Shown piece by piece: positions 43,765 through 51,033 of a stretch of DNA of 57,806 nucleotides. The notes under the pieces were generated by a model. That model saw only the letters and a list, made by a program, of their open reading frames with translations, was not told where the DNA came from and made no database searches. A program made the translations under genes and the position numbers. Origin of the DNA: Lachnoclostridium sp. An14 (lineage in GTDB: Bacteria > Bacillota > Clostridia > Lachnospirales > Lachnospiraceae); the NCBI RefSeq assembly GCF_002160755.1, contig NZ_NFLE01000026.1:1-57806 (forward strand), given 5' to 3'. Each line of letters opens with the position of its first letter. Position 1 is the first letter of the stretch.

Positions 43765-44391
43765 TTAAAAAATCAACAGCTCCAGAAGATCCTCCGGGCG
43801 TTCAAACACGTAATCCGGCTCTGTAATCCCATCCCCCGCAACGCTGCCCCATTTGGCGTATCCAAAGGCCATATTGGCGTTTTTAGCGGCCTGGTAATCG
43901 GAAAAGGCGTCGCCGATGTAAATGGCCTCCTGGGGGGCAATTCCCAGCTTTTCGGCGCATTTTAACAGCGGTTCCGGGTCTGGCTTGTGCTTTTTGGTGT
44001 CTTCGGCCAGCACAGCCGCGGCCATATACCGGTCCAGCCCTTTAGAGCAGAAGTCAATTTCGTACTGCTCGGCGGTTTTCGCAGATACCACAGCCTGAAG
44101 GCAGTGCTGGTCGATAGCCGGAAATACCTTCTCAAATCCGGGGTAGAGAGCGGCTCCTTCCTCGTATTCGTTTACGTATTTCACCCAGCGGGCGTAGACG
44201 GCCTCCTTGTCCTTTACCTGCAGCTCCTCCATCACCTTCATGCCGGGATAGGGGGCAAACTTCAATACCTGCTCAAAGGTCCAATCCTCGCCGGTTTCCT
44301 CCTTGATAATGCGCATTAGGGGATACATATTCATGTTTAGGGTGTTTAAAATGGTGCCGTCAATGTCGTAGATCACTGCTTTGAAACCCAT
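43765..44391 (-). CDS. HAD-superfamily hydrolase (phosphoglycolate phosphatase-like)
   Basis: 208 residues. Motif I YDIDGTILNT (nucleophile Asp9, general acid Asp11), motif II VVSAKTA, motif III Lys in KKHKPDPEP, motif IV YIGDAFSDYQAA. The cap is an alpha-helical C1 type between residues ~15 and 85. It hydrolyses small phosphomonoesters. Start 44391 (MGFKAVIYDIDG) follows GGAGGATCC; longer in-frame starts lack an RBS. Single-gene transcript. Confidence 0.88.
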   Translation of the reverse strand: MGFKAVIYDIDGTILNTLNMNMYPLMRIIKEETGEDWTFEQVLKFAPYPGMKVMEELQVKDKEAVYARWVKYVNEYEEGAALYPGFEKVFPAIDQHCLQAVVSAKTAEQYEIDFCSKGLDRYMAAAVLAEDTKKHKPDPEPLLKCAEKLGIAPQEAIYIGDAFSDYQAAKNANMAFGYAKWGSVAGDGITEPDYVFERPEDLLELLIF

Positions 44392-44614
44392 GGATCCTCC
44401 TCCGTTTTTGATATTTGCCCCGGCGGCCGGGCCGGCGAAACGAAACAAAAACAGAGCGGAAATCAGAAACGAAGTCTCGGTCTGCCGGGCCGCCGGACGA
44501 TGAAACTGTAATAGAGATATTATATTCTTTCTTTTCGGCCCGGTCAATCCCGCCGCCTGTCTGGAATGCCCTTCCGTCCGCCGCATATAGTAACCGTTCA
44601 GCCATGCCATTTAT

Positions 44615-44671
44615 AATTTGACGGATTTTCAAAATTGGCTAACGTGAGACGTTATTAGCCGTCAAATGATT
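44615..44671. repeat. Nested inverted repeat
   Basis: TTTGACGG at the left end is complementary to CCGTCAAA at the right. Inside, GGCTAACGT pairs with ACGTTattAGCC. No T-run follows, so it is not a plain terminator. Confidence 0.6.
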
Positions 44672-44692
44672 CATGTCGGGCGTCCGCCCTAT

Positions 44693-44757
44693 AGAAACAT
44701 ATGGCAAAGTACTGCTTAGGGAGCAAGCTCCCACGCAGTGCTTTGCCATGTGTTTCT
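44693..44757. repeat. Long imperfect inverted repeat (23-bp arms)
   Basis: The left arm (44693-44715, from AGAAACATATGGCAAAG) is complementary to the right arm (44735-44757, ending TTTGCCATGTGTTTCT) with two mismatches. The loop itself contains GGGAG/CTCCC. It lies 55 bp before spmA. Confidence 0.7.
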
Positions 44758-44811
44758 GCATGGCTGAACTGTTACCGCATATAATGAATAAAAAACGGGC
44801 GGAAAATCGGT

Positions 44812-45396
44812 ATGCTAAACTATCTATGGGCGGCCATGATGGCTGTGGGAATTGTATGGGCGGCGTTTCATGGAAATCTGGATGCGGTGACGGAGGCAGT
44901 GCTTTCCTCCGCCAAGGAGGCGGTATCCTTAAGCATTACCATGCTGGGGATCATGGCATTCTGGAGCGGGATTATGGAAGTGGGAAACGGGGCTGGCCTT
45001 ATCGACGCCCTGGCGGCGAAAATGACTCCTGTCTTAAACTTTTTGTTTCCCAGGCTGGAAAAAGACCACCCCGCCAGAAAGCAGATCGCGGCCAACATGA
45101 TTGCCAATATGCTGGGGTTGGGCTGGGCGGCCACCCCCGCCGGGCTGCGGGCCATGGAGGAGCTGAAACGGACCAGCCATCTGCCCCCGGACACCGCCAC
45201 CAAAGAAATGTGCACCTTCCTCATATTAAACATCTCGTCCCTGCAGCTCATCCCTATCACCATGATCGCCTACCGCAGCCAATACGGCAGCGTAAATCCC
45301 GCCGCCGTCACCGGCCCGGCCCTGATTGCCACCATGGTGAGTACAGCGGCGGCGGTGGTGGTGTGCAGGGGGATGGATGGGAGATGGAGAGGATGA
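44812..45396 (+). CDS. spmA: Spore maturation protein A
   Basis: 194 residues with four to five hydrophobic segments, nucleoside-recognition (Gate) domain. It contains AFWSGIMEVGNGAGL, IAANMIANMLGLGWAATPAGL and MCTFLILNISSLQLIP, all typical of SpmA. SpmA works with SpmB in dehydrating the spore core. In most spore-formers spmB lies directly downstream; here spmB is 10 kb away on the other strand (55245-55766). RBS is weak (GGAAAA). Confidence 0.88.
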   Translation: MLNYLWAAMMAVGIVWAAFHGNLDAVTEAVLSSAKEAVSLSITMLGIMAFWSGIMEVGNGAGLIDALAAKMTPVLNFLFPRLEKDHPARKQIAANMIANMLGLGWAATPAGLRAMEELKRTSHLPPDTATKEMCTFLILNISSLQLIPITMIAYRSQYGSVNPAAVTGPALIATMVSTAAAVVVCRGMDGRWRG

Positions 45397-45435
45397 GGAT
45401 GAAAACGGGGAGAGGAAAAATGTGTCGGATAACGG

Positions 45436-45465
45436 TTGAAACCGAAGGATAGGAAAGACTATAAT
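45436..45465 (+). promoter_or_regulatory. Promoter of the LysR regulator
   Basis: TTGAAA (45436-45441), an 18-bp spacer and TATAAT (45460-45465). An adjacent CTGAAAA-cgg-TTTTTCAG hairpin (about 45494-45511) lies in the leader. Confidence 0.6.
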
Positions 45466-45570
45466 AGAAAACAACGAATTATTCAGAGAAAACCTGAAAA
45501 CGGTTTTTCAGAAATACGGCTTATCAACGAAATAAGACGGAAGATCACTCAAAAGACAGGAGCCTGACCC

Positions 45571-46488
45571 ATGCTTGATTTTCGACTATACACCTTCCTA
45601 AACCTATGTAAAACCATGAATTACACCCGCACCGCGAAAGAGCTCTGCATTACCCAGCCGGCGGTGACCCAGCATATTCACTTTTTAGAGGAGCACTACG
45701 GCTGCAAGCTGTTTTCTTATGAGAAAAAGGTGCTGCGCCTGACGCCCCAGGGAGAGATTTTGAAAATGCAGGTGCACGCCCTGGACTACCGCAGCCGGAA
45801 ACTGGAGGAGCTTTTGCGGGAGCCGGAAAAAATCCGTCTGCGGGTGGGGGCCACGAAAACCATCGGGGACTACCTGGCAGCGCCGGTGATCTCCTCCTTT
45901 TTAAAGAAGAATCCCGGCAGCCAGGTTTCTCTGCTGGTAAATAATACGGCGGACCTTCTGCGGGGCCTGGATGAGGGAGAGCTGGATTTTGCCATGATCG
46001 AGGGCTTTTTTGACAAAGGAGAATATGGCTGCCGTCTGATGCGCCGGGAGCCTTTTGTGGGGATCTGTTCGCCGGAAAATCCCCTGGCTGACAGCCCGGT
46101 GCCGGTCCGGCGGCTTTTGGGAGAGCATTTGATCGTGCGGGAACAGGGTTCCGGCACCAGGGCGGTGCTGGAGCATTTCCTGGAGGAGCACAACTGCACC
46201 GTGGACGGGTTTCGGGCAGTGACGGAGGTGAGCGACTTCCGGCCGATAAAAGAGCTGGTGCGGGAAAATCTGGGCGTTTCCTTTTTGTACCGGACTGTGC
46301 TGGAGGAGGAGCTGGCGCGGGGAGAGCTGGCAATTTTGCAGCTCACGGACGAAAGGGGCAAAAAAATCCGCCTCAGCCACGAGTTTAACCTGGTATACAG
46401 GACGGAAAACGGGTTCCGGGAGCGCTGGGCAGACTTTCTTTCTCTGTCTGCGGAAATGCCGGCGGATTCGGAAACACCGCCGGTGTAA
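45571..46488 (+). CDS. LysR-family transcriptional regulator
   Basis: 305 residues. N-terminal winged helix (residues 1-60: FLNLCKTMNYTRTAKELCITQPAVTQHIHFLE) and a LysR substrate-binding domain from ~88 (LRVGATKTIGDYLAAPVI, LLGEHLIVREQGSGTRAVLEHF) of the CysB/CbbR type. It lies next to, and convergent with, the M20 amidohydrolase cluster, so it is a candidate regulator of those genes and their transporter (inference). Confidence 0.9.
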   Translation: MLDFRLYTFLNLCKTMNYTRTAKELCITQPAVTQHIHFLEEHYGCKLFSYEKKVLRLTPQGEILKMQVHALDYRSRKLEELLREPEKIRLRVGATKTIGDYLAAPVISSFLKKNPGSQVSLLVNNTADLLRGLDEGELDFAMIEGFFDKGEYGCRLMRREPFVGICSPENPLADSPVPVRRLLGEHLIVREQGSGTRAVLEHFLEEHNCTVDGFRAVTEVSDFRPIKELVRENLGVSFLYRTVLEEELARGELAILQLTDERGKKIRLSHEFNLVYRTENGFRERWADFLSLSAEMPADSETPPV

Positions 46489-46520
46489 CGTCATTTCCCC
46501 GTGTGGGATTTCATCTGTAT

Positions 46521-46566
46521 GGTATCAGGGAATCAAAGGGATTTTGACTCCCTGATACCGGATCGC
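46521..46566. repeat. Palindromic repeat family 2, full copy
   Basis: GGTATCAGGGA (46521-46531) and TCCCTGATACC (46549-46559) are perfect 11-bp arms. The centre, ATCAAAGGGATTTTGAC, also has internal symmetry. It sits between the convergent LysR and M20 genes; half copies occur at 43556 and 43731. Confidence 0.75.
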
Positions 46567-46597
46567 GGGGTGTTTTGCGTTTTCGCAGTCTGATAGG

Positions 46598-47788
46598 TCA
46601 TTCATTTAAAAAGTCAAGGGCATACTGGGCGTAAAAGGCCACGGAGTTTACGAGGCAGTCCTCGTCGATCTGGAAACGGCCGGAATGGTGGGGCTCATCC
46701 GTTCCTTTCTCCGGATTGCCGATGCCCACAAAGGCCAGGAGAGAGTCGGGAACGGCGTGCATCATGTAGGAGAAATCTTCTCCGCCCATCATGGCCGGCT
46801 GCTGGCCAATTCCGCTTTCTCCCAAGAGCTTTTTCACCGTGGCGGCGCCTCTGGCGGCCGCCTTTTCCGGGTTGTTGCAGGGGAGCATGGCGTCGTAGAC
46901 ATACTTCTCCGTCACCTCGCAGCGGTACGCCGCCGCTGTGTTTTCCACTACCCGGTGCATGGCCTGGGGAATGTCCTTCAGGAAATAGTCCACGTTGTAA
47001 CAGCGCATGGTGCCCTCTAAGGTGGCGTCAGCAGCGATCACGTTGAAACGGGTGCCGCAGTCGATGTGGCCTACGGTGATGACCACCGGCTCTGCGGCTG
47101 GAAACTCCCGGCTGACAATGGACTGAAGGTTTACAACGGCAGCGGAGGCGGCAAGACCGGCGTCCACACCCTGGTGGGGCAGAGCGCCGTGCCCCGGTTT
47201 TCCGCTGATGCGGTAGCGGAACATATTGGCGGCTGCCATGCGGGGGCCGGCTTCCACGGAAATCGTGCCGCTTTTTACTCCGCTCCACAGATGGATTCCC
47301 AGAGCGCCGTCCACTCCCTCCAGGCAGCCGCAGGCCACCATATCCTTCGCTCCGGTGCCCGTCTCCTCTGCCGGCTGAAACAGCAGGCGCACAGTGCCTC
47401 TGATCTGATCTTTGCAGGCCAGCAGCACTTTCGCGGCTCCTAAAAGAGTGGCCGTGTGGCCATCGTGGCCGCAGGCGTGCATTTTTCCATCTTCGCAGGA
47501 TTTAAAGGGGCTTTCGATCAGCTCCTGCACACTCAGAGCATCCATATCCGCCCTCAGAGCGACGGTTTTCCCCGGCTGTCCTCCGTGGATTTCACACATC
47601 ACTCCCGTTCCAAAGGAGCCCACCATCTTCGGCTCCAGTCCCATGCCCTGCAATTCCTCGAAAATCCGCCTGGAGGTGGCAAACTCCTGTTCGCTTAACT
47701 CCGGATGCTGGTGAAAATAGCGGCGCATTTCGATCACATAGTCTTTATTTTCAAGTGCCAGTTCCATGATTCGTTCCATATCGGTCAT
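46598..47788 (-). CDS. M20 amidohydrolase, subtype A (copy A1)
   Basis: 396 residues, M20D family. Metal-site motifs are LRADMDALSVQE, MHACGHDGHTATLLGAA near residue 98 and FQPAEETGTGA (catalytic Glu), with a dimerisation domain insert (KPGHGALPHQGVDA) and C-terminal MGGEDFSYM. Such enzymes release amino acids from N-acyl, indole-acyl or aromatic amides. Start 47788 (MTDMERIMELAL) follows GGAAGGGAG. It is divergent from copy B1 and about as long as A2 (49488-50666), to which it is closely similar throughout. Confidence 0.9.
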   Translation of the reverse strand: MTDMERIMELALENKDYVIEMRRYFHQHPELSEQEFATSRRIFEELQGMGLEPKMVGSFGTGVMCEIHGGQPGKTVALRADMDALSVQELIESPFKSCEDGKMHACGHDGHTATLLGAAKVLLACKDQIRGTVRLLFQPAEETGTGAKDMVACGCLEGVDGALGIHLWSGVKSGTISVEAGPRMAAANMFRYRISGKPGHGALPHQGVDAGLAASAAVVNLQSIVSREFPAAEPVVITVGHIDCGTRFNVIAADATLEGTMRCYNVDYFLKDIPQAMHRVVENTAAAYRCEVTEKYVYDAMLPCNNPEKAAARGAATVKKLLGESGIGQQPAMMGGEDFSYMMHAVPDSLLAFVGIGNPEKGTDEPHHSGRFQIDEDCLVNSVAFYAQYALDFLNE

Positions 47789-47950
47789 TCTCCCTTCCCG
47801 CTCGAGGCGAGCAATATATGTTCTGATTATAGGCTTGCGGCAGTGATATTTCAAGAAAATTTTGGTGTTTTCTGGAGGATTTTGGTTGCTGGAATGGAGA
47901 TTTTCTTATATGATAGGGGGAGAAAATGTTATGGAAGGAGAGGATCTGAC

Positions 47951-49138
47951 ATGAATTTCAGAGACTTAGCAGAACAGAATGAGCAGTGGATCATTGAACA
48001 GAGAAGATATTTCCACGAGTATCCGGAGCTTTCTTTAAAGGAAGTCAACACCACAAAGGAGTTAGGCAAGCGCCTGGAGGAACTGGGCCTGGAGCCGAAG
48101 TATTTTGATGATATTACCGGCGTGATGGCGGAGATCAAAGGAGGAAAGGCCGGTGAAGGCGCGAAAACCGTGGCCCTGCGGGCTGATATTGACGCCCTTC
48201 CGGTGGAGGAGCACACAGGCCTGGAGTTCAGCAGCAAAAACGCTGGCGTAATGCACGCCTGCGGCCACGACTGCCACATCGCCATGCTGTTAGGCGGCGT
48301 GAAAATGCTGATGGAGAAAAAGGATGAGCTGAAGGGAAATGTGCGTATCCTGTTCCAGCCGGCGGAGGAAGTTGCCGTGGGCGAGCGCGCGTTTATCGAG
48401 AGAGGGGCGGTGGACGGAGTGTCCGCCATCTACGGCACCCATATCTGGGGCGATTTTGACGCTCCTTACATGAGCTTTGAGTCCGGTCCGAGAATGGCCA
48501 GCTGCGATAAATTTACCATCGAGATCGAGGGTTCCTCCGCTCACGGCTCCGCGCCGCATCTGGGCGTGGATGCCATCACCACCGCGGTTCACGTTATTTC
48601 TGAGGCTCAGGAGATCGTGTCCCGCATCAATGACCCCTTAAATCCCCTGGTAGTGACCTTCGGAACCATCACCGGCGGACAGCGCTGGAACATCATTCCC
48701 AATAAGGTAGTGATGGACGGAACGGTGCGCACCATGTCCCCGGAGATGCGTAAGAAAACGGACGAGATGCTGCGCGCTATCGTGGAGCACGTGACGGCGA
48801 TTCATGGGGCAAAGGGCACCTACAAGATGGAGTACCTGGCAAACCCGCTGATCAACCGGAGCGATGACCTGTGCCGTCTGGCAGAGGATGCCGCTGTGAA
48901 ACTCTACGGCGAGGGCTGCTTAAAGCATCTGGAGAAGATGATGGGAAGTGAAGGATTCTCTTTCTACATGGACGAGGTTCCGGGCGTGTACGGATTTGTA
49001 GGCAGCCGGGATCCGGAGAAGGGCTATACCGCCACCAACCACAACGACTGCTACACCGTGGATGAGAGCCTGTTAAAGAGAGGCGCCGCCATGTACGCGC
49101 AGTTTGCTTATGATTTCCTGGAGGAGAATGGGGACTGA
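47951..49138 (+). CDS. M20 amidohydrolase, subtype B (copy B1)
   Basis: 395 residues, M20D family. Subtype B begins MNFRDLAEQNEQWIIEQRR and has MHACGHDCHIAMLLGGVKML, with a Cys in place of the Gly of subtype A, FQPAEEVAVGE, and C-terminal MMGSEGFSFYMDEVPG. ATG 47951 follows GGAAGGAGAGG. The promoter TTGCTG-N17-TATGAT (47886-47914) lies in the short divergent gap shared with A1. Closest relative in the window is B2 (52429-53616). Confidence 0.9.
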   Translation: MNFRDLAEQNEQWIIEQRRYFHEYPELSLKEVNTTKELGKRLEELGLEPKYFDDITGVMAEIKGGKAGEGAKTVALRADIDALPVEEHTGLEFSSKNAGVMHACGHDCHIAMLLGGVKMLMEKKDELKGNVRILFQPAEEVAVGERAFIERGAVDGVSAIYGTHIWGDFDAPYMSFESGPRMASCDKFTIEIEGSSAHGSAPHLGVDAITTAVHVISEAQEIVSRINDPLNPLVVTFGTITGGQRWNIIPNKVVMDGTVRTMSPEMRKKTDEMLRAIVEHVTAIHGAKGTYKMEYLANPLINRSDDLCRLAEDAAVKLYGEGCLKHLEKMMGSEGFSFYMDEVPGVYGFVGSRDPEKGYTATNHNDCYTVDESLLKRGAAMYAQFAYDFLEENGD

Positions 49139-49209
49139 GCTCCGCAATCATGAAATAAAATATAAAAAAGCCGGCCGCCCGGTTTGTGAATCGGGCGGTA
49201 CGGCTGAAG

Positions 49210-49250
49210 AAGGAGAATCCATATTTTGTGGGATTCTCCTTTTTGTTTTT
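49210..49250 (+). terminator. Terminator after M20 copy B1
   Basis: AAGGAGAATCC (49210-49220) pairs with GGATTCTCCTT (49231-49241), followed by TTTGTTTTT. Confidence 0.85.
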
Positions 49251-49395
49251 ATAATTTTTATGAATAGAAAATGGGATTCCTCATGCCGAGAAAGTCTCCG
49301 GCGGAGACTCGCATTCTTTCACACTAATGTTCCTCCGCCATGCAAATACCTGAAACAAAGCAGCTTGCAGATATTTCACGGACTCACGGATTCAC

Positions 49396-49411
49396 CGTTT
49401 CACGTGAAACA
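49396..49411. promoter_or_regulatory. parS site 5
   Basis: CGTTTCACGTGAAACA, 15 of 16 matches to the parS consensus; intergenic. Confidence 0.88.
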
Positions 49412-49487
49412 TGATCCCTAATTCACACATTTCCAGGCATTCAATCTGTTTCCAAATGCCCCTGAAATCTGCCGTGATTTCTCCAAA

Positions 49488-50666
49488 TCACTCATTCAAA
49501 TAATCCATCGCATACTGCGCGTACATCGCGGACGCGCCCGGAAGGGCATCCTCATCCACGTTGAACCGGCCGGAATGATGGGGCTCTGCGGAGCCTTTTT
49601 CCGGGTTGGAGGTGCCGACGCTCACGTACAGGGAATCCGGCACTTTGTCCATCATAAAGGAGTAGTCCTCGCCGCCCATCTGCGCCGGGGAGAATCCGAT
49701 TCCGTCCTCGCCGAAAAGCTTTAACACGGTGGCCTTTCCGCGGGCAGATGCCTGGTCCGGATTGTAGCAGGGGAGAGTGATGGCGTCTGCTCTCTCCACT
49801 ACCAGCTCACAGCGGTAAGCGTCCGCCACGCCGCGCATCACCCGCTCCATGGCAGCCGGAACGGCCTTGAATACCTCCGGATCAAAGCAGCGCACCGTGC
49901 CCTCTAAGGTAGCCTCGGCGGCGATTACATTGAAACGGGTGCCGGCCTCAATGCGGCCAACGGTGATGACTAAGGGCTTGTCCGCCGGAAATTCCCGGCT
50001 TACCAGGTGCTGCAGATCCAAAGCCGCCGCGCAGGCCGCGAGCCCGGCGTCGATTCCCTGGTGGGGCAGAGCTCCGTGGCCCGGCTTTCCGATAAACTTA
50101 TATTTAAACCAGTTGGCAGCGGCCAGTCTGGGGCCGGCTTCCACAGAGAAGGTGCCAGCCTTCAAATTGCTGTTTACGTGGGTTCCCATAGTGGCGTCCA
50201 CCCCGTCCAGACAGCCGGCCTCAATCATGGCTCTCGCGCCGTAAGCCGTCTCCTCCGCCGGCTGGAACAGCAGGCGGACGGTGCCGTTAAAGTCCTCTCT
50301 GCAGGCATTTAAAATCTTTGCGGCTCCCAGCAGGGTGGCAGTGTGGGCGTCGTGGCCGCAGGCGTGCATCAGTCCGTCCACCGTGGATTTATAGGGGACG
50401 TCGTTTAACTCCTGTACGCTTAAGGCGTCCATATCGGCTCTTAAGGCGATGGTCTTCCCAGGGCCCTTTCCCGTGATGTCGCACATAACGCCGGTGCCGC
50501 TGGTGCAGACCACCTTCGGCTCCAGACCCATTTTCTCAAGCTCCTCACAAACCCGTTTGCAGGTATTTTCCTCGTGCTCGCTGACTTCCGGATGGCTGTG
50601 GAAATGGCGGCGCATCTCCACGATGTAATCCTTGTTTTCCATGGCGAGCTGTAATGTTTTTTCCAT
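49488..50666 (-). CDS. M20 amidohydrolase, subtype A (copy A2)
   Basis: 392 residues, M20D family. It shares with A1 MHACGHDAHTATLLGAAKIL, FQPAEETAYGA, KPGHGALPHQGIDAGLAA and MGGEDYSFM. The metal ligands and catalytic Glu are intact. Start 50666 (MEKTLQLAMENKDYIVEMRR) follows GAAGGGAG. A promoter TTGCTT-N17-TATAAT (plus-strand 50716-50744) lies on the minus strand upstream. The gene is divergent from the transporter at 51034 and shares a 367-bp control region with it. Confidence 0.9.
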   Translation of the reverse strand: MEKTLQLAMENKDYIVEMRRHFHSHPEVSEHEENTCKRVCEELEKMGLEPKVVCTSGTGVMCDITGKGPGKTIALRADMDALSVQELNDVPYKSTVDGLMHACGHDAHTATLLGAAKILNACREDFNGTVRLLFQPAEETAYGARAMIEAGCLDGVDATMGTHVNSNLKAGTFSVEAGPRLAAANWFKYKFIGKPGHGALPHQGIDAGLAACAAALDLQHLVSREFPADKPLVITVGRIEAGTRFNVIAAEATLEGTVRCFDPEVFKAVPAAMERVMRGVADAYRCELVVERADAITLPCYNPDQASARGKATVLKLFGEDGIGFSPAQMGGEDYSFMMDKVPDSLYVSVGTSNPEKGSAEPHHSGRFNVDEDALPGASAMYAQYAMDYLNE

Positions 50667-50715
50667 AAGTAAGCTCCCTTCCCGGCACCTGGGGTGCCGT
50701 CTTAATATGACAATG

Positions 50716-50744
50716 ATTATAAGTCTTTCTTTTCTCAAAAGCAA
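50716..50744 (-). promoter_or_regulatory. Promoter of M20 copy A2
   Basis: On the minus strand TTGCTT, a 17-bp spacer and TATAAT (plus-strand ATTATA 50716-50721, AAGCAA 50739-50744). Confidence 0.65.
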
Positions 50745-50830
50745 GAGTTCTCCTTAAAATGTCTGAAAATTTAACTTAAAGTTTCGATTTCTTTTGATTT
50801 CTACATTTCGACAGAATTGTTGAAAACGTA

Positions 50831-50859
50831 TAGACTTTTAGAAGAAAAAAGGCTATAAT
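50831..50859 (+). promoter_or_regulatory. Promoter of the transporter transcript
   Basis: TAGACT (50831-50836), a 17-bp spacer and TATAAT (50854-50859). The predicted start is near 50866, leaving a leader of about 168 nt. Confidence 0.65.
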
Positions 50860-50884
50860 AAGTTAATTAAATAAAGCGGCAAAG

Positions 50885-50997
50885 GCTCTCACGTTCCGGT
50901 CTGAAAAAACAGGCCGGGGCGTAAAGATAAATATTGCGGTATCCGACCCAAGACGGATGGCGCAAAGCAGCTTTGGGCGCGTCAGCGTCCGGAGAGC
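50885..50997 (+). ncRNA. Structured 5' leader, riboswitch-like junction (class unknown)
   Basis: GCTCTC (50885-50890) and GAGAGC (50992-50997) can close a junction. Inside are three hairpins: ACG/CGT plus CCGGTCTG (50896-50903) with CAGGCCGG (50910-50917); ATCCG (50941-50945) with CGGAT (50954-50958); and GCGC..AAAG (50960-50967) with CTTT..GCGC (50971-50980). The unpaired GTAAAGATAAATATTGC between hairpins 1 and 2 could be a binding core. No class I know fits (checked by eye against c-di-GMP-I, THF, SAM, glycine, ZTP). Confidence 0.5.
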
Positions 50998-51033
50998 AGG
51001 TTATTGGGATTTTATAAAAAGGAGGAATTAAGT

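Larger units (their letters stand above)
44392..44811. other. 420-bp divergent region with large inverted repeats
   Basis: Between the HAD gene and spmA. It holds GC-rich complementary stretches near 44418-44436 and 44488-44503, then two large hairpins (44615-44671 and 44693-44757, listed separately). No gene and no clear promoter was recognised. Confidence 0.55.
49139..49487. other. 349-bp gap with hairpins and parS site 5
   Basis: It begins with a GCCG-CCGCCCG/CGGGCGG-CGGC stem (about 49167-49205), then a terminator (49210-49250) and parS site 5. A stretch at 49290-49310 has TCTCCGGCGGAGA, a small palindrome. No gene is supported. Confidence 0.6.
50667..51033. other. 367-bp divergent control region of A2 and the transporter
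   Basis: Contains the A2 promoter (minus, 50716-50744), the transporter promoter (plus, 50831-50859) and a structured leader (50885-50997). It is a plausible target for the LysR regulator, but no clear T-N11-A pair was singled out. Confidence 0.6.

Noticed and set aside
50885-50997. Assignment of the transporter leader to the c-di-GMP-I or THF riboswitch class
   Set aside because: Short look-alikes (GCGCAAAGC, GGAGAGCAGG) occur, but the conserved cores and their order do not fit.
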